Source: Bolinopsis microptera
Lineage: Eukaryota; Ctenophora; Tentaculata; Lobata; Bolinopsidae
Length of the DNA: 64,000 nucleotides
NCBI RefSeq assembly: GCF_026151205.1
Contig: NC_087073.1
Location: 2,335,501-2,399,500 of the forward strand
Direction: 5' to 3'
Shown: positions 54,901 to 64,000 of the stretch, piece by piece
How the letters are laid out: every line of letters begins with the position of its first letter
How positions within the stretch are numbered: the first letter of the stretch is position 1
Notes under the pieces: generated by a model
Database searches by the model: none
The model's input: the letters and a program-made list of their open reading frames with translations, nothing else
Told to the model about the DNA's origin: nothing
Position numbers and translations under genes: made by a program

Positions 54901-55304
54901 AGGATACAAGGATACAAAAGTGATAATTACTTTATTGAGTACACAATAGTTGTAATACGTGATTTTCGTCCTCAATACTTCAATAGGCTTGATCCTCACG
55001 AGAATCCACATCTATTGTACAGGTAATAAACACATACCTTTGCTGTGATGCAAGGCAAATCACATACGACATGTTGATTGTGAAATTCAATTAAAAGTTC
55101 CTATGAAATCCTTGCCTCTTAGTACTGCTTCTGCGGAACACTCCTGGCCTCTAAAAACTCCTTAGTCCTTCCGCGGAACAAGTGGAATGAAAAGTCTAAC
55201 TGATAGTGCACCGGCCCTGCTAGGTTCAAGCAGGAACTGTTACTTTCCTCCTAGAACTCATAGTGACCTCCTGAGGCATCCTGATGTAACCTCTTCTCGT
55301 GGGG

Positions 55305-55430
55305 TAAGAAGAAGGAGTTACAAGCGTTACAAGCGTTCCATAATACAAAATGTGCATCACCTCTTTCTTCTGCTGAACAGAACCACACTATTAAAGTAAA
55401 CAAATGTACCTCACCTCCCCACGAAAATCC
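55305..55430 (+). repeat. Direct repeat, copy 2
   Basis: See 54772-54900; differs at about three positions. Confidence 0.85.
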
Positions 55431-55439
55431 ACATCTATT

Positions 55440-56113
55440 GATTGATGATAAATCGGTATGATCTGTAGTACAGTATGACTCATAGGCAAAAACAATCCTA
55501 AATTGCTTTTATTTGCAACTAGATTGTTTAATATTATTGTAAAACATTTGCATTGAATTGATAACTTTGTTTAACCAATAACTTTGTTTAATAAAACAAA
55601 TATTTAATAAAACAAATATTTATTTTTACGGCACAATCAAACAATATCAATAATAAATAAATCAGGGGAGGTTTGAAGAGGTTTCAAGTGCCGAAGGCCA
55701 CTGCTTATCTTTAGGATTTGAGAGTGACCTGTGCTTGAAACCCCCTCAACCATCCACTACGTCAATATAATACTTATTATACAAATATAGAAAAATATAA
55801 TTATCTAAGCTAAAATTGCTTATTGGTCTAGTTTGGTGACATAGGAGAGCCCAGTTGAGTTTTAGTTTAGGTTTATGTTTTAAATCATAGTTTGAAAGGT
55901 TAGCCATGTTTCATGGCAGAGAGAGATATCATGTGTGCAGAGCCGTACCAGATGTAGAATTTGAGATATAATAATAACTGATAATGCCTGCTTCATTTTA
56001 GTGTGGCACTGTTGTGGTTAATCATAGTTTTACTGTCATATTATATTATATTGATCCAACAACGAACAAATAACGAGTATTGATTTTCCTTATTACTTTA
56101 GCTACTACACAAA
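55440..56113. other. Upstream region of the PSTPIP-like gene
   Basis: AT-rich, with a 15-bp tandem (TTTAATAAAACAAATA) near 55590. It must include the promoter and any 5' UTR exon, but no element is clear. Confidence 0.45.
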
Positions 56114-59100
56114 ATGACGATGCAAACGGAGAAATTCATTGACCATTTTTGGGTTTGTCTTTTTTAATTTTAGAGTTTTAGAAGCTTCTAATTCTTGGTA
56201 TGTCTTTATGTGGACTGATCCATACTGCAGAAATATTTTAAGATACATTTTGATTTATATATCGTATTATTCGTATCCATATTACATTACTTATTATGAC
56301 ACGTTTATTTCAGGGGTCGGAATTTAACAGCACAACTGGTTTTGACAGACTAACACAGAAAATGAAGCAGAGTAAACTGTCAGTCACTGATTATATAGAG
56401 TTTGTCAAGAAAAGGTCGGTACTGTAAAAAGTTTAGTTTTCAATCTCATTATGATCGACGAGCTGGTCCTAATCAAAATCAGTCATTTTTTGTAACACTG
56501 ATTCCATTCAGAATTCACTATTTGACTAGGATGAAACCAGGATTACTACACGTCATATCAAATTTGTAATTTGTATGATTATAGCTTCTAAAGTTTTGTT
56601 GTATACTGTCTGATGATCACTGAACTTTCAGGTCTCAAATTGAGTTGCGATATGGACAAGAAATGTGCAAGCTTGCAAATAGTGTTCTGGGAAAGGGTGA
56701 AGTAGGGTATGTTTTCGCCGGCAAAACAGGGCATTTTGCCTCCTGAGTTCAATAAACTTCACTATCATGGATAACAATTGTAAATGAAAATAAAAATATG
56801 GTCTTACATCAAATTTATACTTCATAAACTGATATTAAAGAGTCTTACACTTATCCTAGTTTTTAAAATTTTAATTTCAGAACATTGCACAGCAGCCTAG
56901 AGATTTTTCAAAAAGGTATTTTCTAATTTGTTTAACCACTTGTCAGCTCATGGAAGATCTTCAATTCAAAACATCATAAATTAACAGCTGATGGATCGGC
57001 ATGGATTATTATCAAAATACCTACTTTTTCTTCTGAACGGAAAATGCACCCTGAGAAAAAATATCTCAACATGACTGAATATTATCAGAATTTTCCGGGT
57101 TCAGTTGTCAGTTGTAAAACTAAAACATGATTTCCCTTATCATATGTTCTTGTATGCCCTTCGAGAAATTTCTGTGACTGAGTAACATTGCTGATAAAAC
57201 TTTAACAATCAAAAACACTCAGAAACGGACGAGATAGGGAAACTAGCAATACAATGCAGCAAGCTGTTAACTGAGAACATACAACAAGCTTTAACTGAGT
57301 TCAGAGATAATCAGAGGGAAACTAGACGACCTTACGAAGACAATGTTAAGAAATCAATACGAAATAAGAAGACTTGTCACGACCAGATGCAGAGGGTGAG
57401 TTTAGTTTGTAATCTGAGGACCAGGGGTACTTATTTTTCGTTGCTTTTTAACTGACCGATGTATCAACAGTATTGAATTAGTGGATTTTTCTTTGTATTA
57501 TTTCATGATTTCCGTAATGACCAGTTTTAACTAAGATTGTATATTTGTATAATATTCTTCAGTTTGAAGAATGCTTGTTTTTTGAGTTACATATTTTCAG
57601 TGCAAGCAAGCTTACGAGCGTGCATGTTTAGAGGCAGATAAGAGTTCGGAGATCCTTCAACAAAACATGACACAGCCCCAACGCAAGGTGGACCAATTGA
57701 AAGCTAAGATGAAGAGTTCTAGGCTAGCTGCTGAAACTGCAAGTATGTATTATATCACAGTGTTGTTTAACTGTTGTTTAACAGTGTTCCTTAGCCTACC
57801 ACTGTCTCATTATTCCTAAGAGTTTATCCCTAAGTTTAGTATGGAAAGATGTTCTACAAACCTATACGTGACCCGTATACGTGACCTGTATACGTGACCC
57901 GTATACGTGACCCGTGCATATTGTAAGCGGTACGGGATCATGACGTCACTGACAAAGGAGACAATTGCCAGTCCTCGCCTGTGTGTTTCTCTTGTTGCAC
58001 GGATAGTGTCACTGTATACATTTTCAGATAAAGAGTATGAGGAATCAGTGAAGACTCTGGAGGTCGCTCGCCAGAATTGGGAAAATGACTACTCCCTCTA
58101 TACTAAGGTTTGGGATTATCACACCGGTAACTATCTCGTATGATAATTATTTTGCCTTTATATTTTACCCTGAAAAGTTACTTTGACACCGATATTTCTG
58201 TCAAGTTTATCAATCCTGTTACAACGATTGTTATATAATATGATAATATTTTGAGTGTAGCGTGTATGATGCACTTTAGCTCATGATGAATATAACACCA
58301 AGTCTATGTGTATTGTGTGTATTGAGAGACGGAAGTCAATATTCCACATTGTCTTAATAAAGTCACAATTGCACTGTGCCGACGACAGAAAACAAAAAAC
58401 CAAAAGTTAATTTTCATAATTTGGGAACTGCATGTGATAAAAATTGCATGAGTCCTCAGATAACAATTTATAAGATCAGATATAGCCTAACTGTAGCCTA
58501 ATTATTTTAGTCTAATAATAGCCTAATTATTGTAGCCTAAAAATAGCCTAATTATTTCAGAAGATGCAGTCTCTGGAGGAGGATAGAATTCAGAAGTTAA
58601 GGAACAGTTTGTGGAATTACACAAACATCTGCTCACAAACACTTGTTGACAATGACAACCGTCTTGAGGAGGTAAGCAGTGTTATTTACTGTTACAACCC
58701 ATGACAACAATAATACAATTTACTCTGGAGTCTGGAATGTACAGAGGCTGTTAAATATTGTGTCAAAATTTTAATGTAAAATATCTTCTTTTGTAAATAA
58801 TTTCTAAACAGATCAAAAACAGCACACTTGGTGTGGACTATACGGACCTAACAAATACTTTAACATATTGTGATAGAGCCAAGTTTAGTACTCAATGTAT
58901 TTATTGGAACAGTGCGAAGTGTGGATACACACTGTGCAATGTGTATTCACATTTTGAATATGGTGCAGTGCGGTATCTGATATTATGACTTTTATAACAT
59001 GATTACGACCAGGATTCCCGGCGCTGGGAGGCACTTTCTCCCGGCCCCGGTCGTTAACTGACCAAAACTGTGCAAAAAGTTGTAAACATTGTCACTGTGA

Positions 59101-61973
59101 GACACATTGTACGTGTTTTAAGACACACTTATTAAGTTATTAGTTGAGGAAAGGAAAGGAAAAAATTACTCATTAGTCAAAGAATGGGGGTAATAAAATT
59201 GGCCTCCTGATTAATAAGATTTCCTCCTTTCCTAACGATAAAAGATACGCTTGATAATATCAAGGCTTCTTCTAACCTTATTAAATCAGTTTTCGCTACT
59301 TTCGCTTTGTCGGAAGTTATTTGTCGGAAGTTCTGCGGAGTTCTGCCCTCTCTCGTTTAGACAGTTTCCAATTTATCTCACACCTTAGGGTCACTAAATT
59401 TGGTCCACAATAAATTTGGTTACCATAATTTTGGTTACCCTAATTTTAGTCACAAATTTCGCAAATTTTTAGTCTACAACAATTTTAGTCACATTTTTCG
59501 ACTTTTCGAGACCATTTTCCATTCCATTTATTTGATTTTTCCTACCTAGTTTTTTTTCCGATTTCGCATATAAAGTCATACTTTATAGTTTAACGTTAGG
59601 CATGTTGATTAAATGATTTGTTGCAATAAAGAAATAAAACAAATAATTTGTAAAATAAAATGATATCTATCAATTTGGCAATGAGCACCCATCTGAGCAT
59701 TACAGATTAAGCTGCAATGCAATACTCAGGAATTTCAATAACATAAAATCCAAAGTCTGTGACTCTGTATCACTAAGTTCTTCAGTACGCTGTTCAGTTT
59801 CTTTTTCACCCTTATGCCGACTTAACCATTTCTGTCGGTACGACGTAGTTTATGTCGATATGATCCTTCAGCCGTTTCAACAGAGCATGTTGGGATGGAT
59901 CGATTAAAAATTTAATGTCCAAGAGGAGCTCTAACCCTTTAAGTGCAATAGGACTTTGGTACAGTTAGTTTCACAACGGTCTTTCCTCCCAACAAAGTAG
60001 TTCAGCAGTAGGAACGGTAATGTCATTATATTAATTATATGAACAATGTAAGCTCATTAATATTCATGCCATATTTGCTCTACTGAAATTTTGGTCTCCT
60101 TTAAAATTAGTCGGCGATAAATTTAGTCTCATGAAACTTGGTTTATAACTATTTTAGTCAAAAGTTTGACTAAATTTATGGTAGACTAAATTTGTCGTTC
60201 TTATTAAGGTTCAATTTTTCAGTTTTTTATACGGCAGAATGATAATAATCTGATAGTAATCTGTGGTGTTAATATTCCGAAAACAGAATCGCGTGTATGG
60301 TCATTAGTGTGCTCCACATACCTACCTACGAGGATAAATATTTAGTTTTATTAGGTATCACATATCACACATTTTTGTGTTGAATAGTAACGCTGCAGTA
60401 ATGTAATCCTAGCCGTGAAATAACTCTGGAATGTACTCTTAATACTTTATAATCTTTTAAGCAGAAAAGCTTAGTGGATACTAATTTCTTATCCATATTT
60501 TTTTAATTATTAAGTTATTTATTCCCCAGGTTAGGAAATCTCTGGAACACTGTGATCTGAGACATGACCTTAATTTGTACATAAAACAAAACAAAACTGG
60601 GACTAACCGACCGGGTAAGAGGAGATAATGTTTCTTAAAATAGCATAAACAATTTGTTGAGTAGATATTTGTGCCGGACATTTTATAAATGTATTAATGA
60701 ATACATTCATCTCTGAACACCGAATTACTTACACTTATACTCTACGCAATGCGTGTTTCAATAAGGAATAAATGCTGCCATGCAGATTAATACGACTTTC
60801 TAATTCTGACTTTTGAATTCCTCAGAGGCGATAGAATATGAAAACTACTATAACTCCAACGTTCGTATTGATGATGAGGTCAAGAAAAACAGCCTCCCCA
60901 AAGGTCAGTCTAAAAGGACAATTAATTAACAATCGACATCTCCGACATTTTAATGCATCAATTGATTAAAATAATCGATTGAACGTCTAATCCATTAATT
61001 AATTTGCTCATCTTCTCTTGATTGATGTTACCCAGGTCCTGCGCTGAACTACGAACGTGTAGTAGCGATGTACGAGTATAAAGCCCAGGGACCTGAAGAG
61101 CTGGAGCTTGCTCCAGGGGACTTGCTGGTAGTCGTACAGAAAGTGGATGATGTGAGTTTGAAAGTTGTTATCACTGTTGATTTTATACGTTCATGAAGGG
61201 ATAGTGGCTAGCATTAATTCTCCTGAAATATATCTTTCCTAAGAACGCTATACCTGTACGTGTACAGTGTACACGCTATATTTTATTCACATTTTCTTCC
61301 TCACTTCCTACCCTGAAAGGAGCTACAATGTAGCTGCTACATAACCTGTACTTTGAGTAACTTTACTACTGTATGCCCATCGGACCATCAGGGAATCAAT
61401 AAAAACCAAATACTTATTGCCACGCGTAGATCCTGATAATTTCGAAGTTGGAGAAGTTGTGGACTTTATTCTGACGAAAGTCGTAGAATGCTATTACACC
61501 TGAATATCCATTATTTGGTCCGGCCCGGACACAGTTCGTAATTAGAGGTCCTTCAAAAATTACGTAAACACTTTTCGGCCAATTTTCATCCCCCTTCCCC
61601 CTCCGTAATCAGTTTTACAACACTATTGTGTCCAAATTAAACTAGCGTAATCATTTAGAAACGCCCCCCGCCCCCCCCCCCCCCCCCTCTGTGATTACGT
61701 AATTAGTGAACTACCCTTACAGGAAACAGAATTCTCACCTTGAGTCGTATCTTGTACGTTAACTATGTGCTAGTTTAGTGTAACTTAACATGGTAAGATA
61801 AAGGAGTCACACATAAAGTTGTGCATGTAGTACAGTAAAATACCTCAGTAAAATACCTCTTCTTACTCAAGAATAACCATTTCTTCTCCCAGATGTGGTG
61901 GTACGGAAAGCACAAGAACGGAAATGTCGGAGTATTTCCTGTTTCCTACGTCCGTGAGATCCCCATGTCATAA
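56114..61973 (+). CDS. PSTPIP-like F-BAR and SH3 protein, 12 exons, 371 residues
   Basis: F-BAR proteins bend membrane and link it to actin regulators; PSTPIP1/2 recruit PTP-PEST phosphatases and WASP. Exons: 56114-56152, 56314-56414, 56632-56706, 56881-56915, 57223-57395, 57601-57742, 58028-58107, 58561-58671, 60530-60614, 60826-60903, 61036-61151, 61893-61973; all GT-AG with matching phase. Evidence: start MTMQTEKFIDHFW then GSEFNSTTGFDRL (F-BAR start), RSQIELRYGQEMCKLA, heptad-rich helices, RIQKLRNSLWNYTNICSQ and VRKSLEHCDLRHDL, which resemble PSTPIP closely. SH3 at about 313-369: VVAMYEYKAQGPEELEL, WWYGKHKNG, GVFPVSYV, all binding-surface aromatics present. Human PSTPIP1 has 416 residues with SH3, PSTPIP2 334 without. 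One short exon (35 bp). Two MITEs sit in introns 8 and 11. Confidence 0.88.
57865..57917. repeat. 14-bp tandem repeat in intron 6
   Basis: About four copies of a GTATACGTGACCC unit containing the palindrome GTATAC. Confidence 0.85.
58812..58988 (+). CDS. Possible alternative terminal exon of the PSTPIP-like gene
   Basis: An acceptor (TTTCTAAACAG) follows exon 8 by 140 bp. The frame continues in exact phase for 58 codons (IKNSTLGVDYTDLTNTLTYC...) to a stop at 58988, and the start resembles the constitutive exon 9 product (VRKSLEHCDLRHDL). No consensus donor is seen. Use would give a protein with the F-BAR domain but no SH3. Could be a degenerate exon duplicate; supported only by phase and length. 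Confidence 0.4.
   Translation: MKNSTLGVDYTDLTNTLTYCDRAKFSTQCIYWNSAKCGYTLCNVYSHFEYGAVRYLIL
59390..60214. mobile_element. MITE family 1, copy 2 (PSTPIP intron 8)
   Basis: Same terminal sequences as 5940-6612 (ACCTTAGGG...CTAAATTTGTCGTT); a different middle segment of about 400 bp. Confidence 0.7.
61545..61716. mobile_element. 172-bp MITE with TTA duplication (PSTPIP intron 11)
   Basis: Ends GAGGTCCTTCAAAAATTACG and GGGTAGTTCACTAATTACG (reverse), with TTA on both sides; C-rich interior. Related to the outer MITE at 13589-14703. Confidence 0.75.
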
Positions 61974-62995
61974 CAGCTCTGTTTAGATTTCAAGTAGACT
62001 AAAACGATTTCCAGACATCAAGGCCCTGAGGGGCTAAATTTATGATATACTGATTTTGTACATTTAAAATGGAATCAGAGATATTACCGAACCATAAGAT
62101 AAATTCGATAATCGACTTTAACTCGCTTTGCTATCATTTAAAAATATTTCATTGGATTTTACCTAGTATGTATCAAATGTGTACATTAGTGAGAAGCTGT
62201 ATATCGAATATCAGTTATAATGTAGTGTTGATAATTTGAGCAGCTCTTGCTAGTTTTGAGCCTCAATATATGAGTATCTCCGCGCGTCACGTACGCACTG
62301 TCTGTTTAAGACGCCGATTACTTTATCATTTGCAGCTACGTTTAATATAATTCATCTTCAAACTAGTTCCTTTATGGGGAATTCCGCTTTCGTCATAACT
62401 GCAGTACTTCTTCTGTTTTTCGGAGATTGACCTTATTATTTATAAGTACATTACGAGTATTAAAGTGTATTCAGTAACCAGTTGACGCTTGTGTAAAGCA
62501 TGTACGGAACATAAAGTTTTCTAGCATATAATTCGCTATATTACTATTAATGCTTTTCAAACAAAGTTACAATGAATTCTTCATGTAGTGCATTACTATG
62601 TTGAGTACGGAAGTTACGTGTTTTTTATACGAAAGTTACGTTATTTTAAGACTTAACTTAGCAGTGAACTTACTTACCTTATGTAATCAATTTAAATTGT
62701 TTGAGCATGGCATGAAATATGATCATTTTGAGAGTAATTCTGCGCTAATGCATAAATGTCAATCGATTTTCATTTTAAATGATCTGATAACAATTATGAT
62801 TCGTTAAATTTGTTAAATGCTAATGTTGAAATAATTTTAATCTTATAACTGTGGCTTTTTATTTCTTTTAGCGCAAAACAAATTATCAACGGGCGGTGCA
62901 TACCATATGACATAATACATATAATGAATTACTATAATCACCATTTCATCTGGTTCGACCTAATAGTTTTATCATCAAAACTAATTTTTATTTAG
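61974..62995. other. PSTPIP 3' UTR and intergenic DNA
   Basis: AT-rich with no clear exon; the longest plus-strand frame (62598-62807) has no domain or splice signals. Confidence 0.5.
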
Positions 62996-63133
62996 ATACT
63001 AAAAAGAAAGTGGAGTTGACCGTACTCCAGGACCATCAGCCAGATCAGATCCACGGCAGTGGGACCCCTAGTTCCGTTAGACCCAGTCACACGGCAGGAT
63101 CTAGCAGAGCTATGAGGCTGGCACGAAGAACAG
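62996..63133 (+). CDS. Candidate internal exon, unknown gene
   Basis: Acceptor TTTTTATTTAG, 138 bp open, donor ACAG|GTAACA. Product is basic and Ser/Pro-rich (TKKKVELTVLQDHQPDQIH, SSRAMRLARRT). No family recognised. It may be an alternative 3' exon of the PSTPIP-like gene or belong to a gene running past the window. Confidence 0.35.
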
Positions 63134-63371
63134 GTAACATCCCACCTTGCTCCCCCGGCCCCCGACGTGTTGCTTGGCCGACTAAAGTCATTAAAATGGT
63201 TGCTAAAATCCGATTTATGGTTACTAAAATCTGATTTGTAACTTTAAAATCCGTTGTGTGGTTGTAAAATCACGTCTGTTGTAGTTCCGAGTTCCGTCAT
63301 CCAATCATTCAGTTTCCGTAAGGGGGTTTCCAAGATCTGTCAAGTCCATTGTAATCACCATGATGTGAGTC

Positions 63372-63770
63372 TCACTCGCCGATGGGGATGACTACATCAG
63401 AGGAGAGTGCTGGTCGCACTAGCAGGGGTGGGAGGCTGCTTACTCGGCTCATATCTGCCTGGAGAGCTACATCCTGCTTTTCCATTTCTAGAACGATGTC
63501 CGTCTGAACTCCTTGTTCTGATATCCTGTGCGCGATTCTTTGCGCGAAAACTGTCTTTAGTTTCCTATTGATCATCATCTCGAACTCTTTGAACGTTCGA
63601 TCGTTCACAATGTCCAATTCTCGTATCTTGATGATCGTAGATTGGAGTCGAGTACATGCCTGACGGCTGTCCGCTCTCATGGTCTTTACTAAGTATATGA
63701 AGAGTCCTAGAAGAGCACTTCCTATCATGAGAATGAAGATCGCAATGATCAGGAGGGTTGATTCTTCCAT
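63372..63770 (-). CDS. Small single-pass membrane protein, unknown family
   Basis: 132 residues from the ATG at 63770 (context AAGAATGG); the frame is open further upstream but without an ATG. Layout: short acidic start MEESTLL, one hydrophobic span (about residues 5-29, IIAIFILMIGSALLGLFIYL), a basic juxtamembrane part (KTMRADSRQ), helical middle (IKIRELDIVNDRTFKEFEMM), then an acidic or hydrophobic tail with EQGVQTD and DVALQAD, ending VVIPIGE. The basic residues after the span suggest an N-out orientation. Single exon with a plausible core promoter upstream. I recognise no family. Confidence 0.6.
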   Translation of the reverse strand: MEESTLLIIAIFILMIGSALLGLFIYLVKTMRADSRQACTRLQSTIIKIRELDIVNDRTFKEFEMMINRKLKTVFAQRIAHRISEQGVQTDIVLEMEKQDVALQADMSRVSSLPPLLVRPALSSDVVIPIGE

Positions 63771-63880
63771 TCTTGAAAATGTGGATTTTCTTTGAAATGT
63801 GGGTTGCTGGATCAAACGATCTAGCAGATTCAAGCGTAATGTAAAAGGTACTAACGAATCTGGAACGATAATTTGTCGCT

Positions 63881-63966
63881 AGGATATTTAAAGCAGCACA
63901 CGTGCATACTGCATTTTTTCATTTTTTCTAAACTTCATTCATCATTGGATCCGCATTCCGCACGTG
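63881..63966 (-). promoter_or_regulatory. Putative promoter of the 63372-63770 gene
   Basis: On the minus strand CTTTAAATATCC (63881-63894) is TATA-like and lies about 110 bp before the start codon, with an initiator-like TCCAGATTCG about 30 bp downstream. CACGTG E-boxes lie at 63899 and 63961. Confidence 0.35.
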
Positions 63967-64000
63967 TAGTTTGGTGCCAATGTTGCAAGCATTTGTTCGA

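Noticed and set aside
1-64000. CRISPR arrays, bacterial operons, phage or plasmid features
   Set aside because: Sequence is eukaryotic (introns, LINEs, telomeric hexamer). The tandem arrays have no unique spacers.

Overview
The window is genomic DNA of an invertebrate animal. Genes are split by GT-AG introns, base composition is AT-rich, there is a long (TTAGGG)n block, and recognisable genes are animal types (animal-type phosphomevalonate kinase, ANKLE2, XRCC4, a PSTPIP-like F-BAR/SH3 protein, a rhodopsin-class GPCR). I cannot fix the phylum; a cnidarian or other marine invertebrate fits the style of the GPCR and of the LINEs, but that is only an impression.

Layout. 1-11 kb is repeat-rich: minisatellites with 5, 26, 33, 43, 12 and 7 bp units, two MITE-like families and a tRNA-derived SINE, with only isolated candidate exons (1469-1583 and 9072-9274). 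11.3-16 kb has a single-exon GPCR (+), weakly supported exons on the minus strand, and a nested MITE pair at 13.6-14.7 kb. 16.2-25.4 kb is a compact minus-strand block: XRCC4, TRMT2A, PMVK and an 11-exon ANKLE2 homologue whose exon phases all agree. 25.4-54 kb is a transposon nest. LINE A (RT pseudogene, minus) is split at its catalytic region by a 3.06-kb foldback element that carries about 46 perfect telomeric repeats. Next comes a 401-bp MITE holding a 2.2-kb gag-protease LTR element (identical 95-bp LTRs, 5-bp target duplication), which itself holds a full-length 6.6-kb LINE B (7-bp target duplication). LINE B encodes PHD, coiled-coil, AlkB (2OG-Fe(II) dioxygenase) and SGNH hydrolase domains ahead of an intact PHD-endonuclease-RT ORF2. 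A 5'-truncated LINE B copy (46.9-47.9 kb) and a decayed relative, LINE C (47.9-54 kb, broken by a solo LTR, a TAA-flanked element and a Penelope-type GIY-YIG element), follow. 56.1-62 kb is a 12-exon plus-strand PSTPIP-like gene, and 63.4-63.8 kb a small minus-strand single-pass membrane protein gene.

How it works together: the cellular genes look like independent housekeeping or signalling genes (end joining, tRNA methylation, isoprenoid synthesis, nuclear envelope, membrane-cytoskeleton coupling), packed in a head-to-tail block but with no shared pathway. The most unusual content lies in the mobile DNA: an AlkB-SGNH cassette kept with its catalytic residues in two divergent LINEs, and telomeric repeats carried inside two unrelated transposons.
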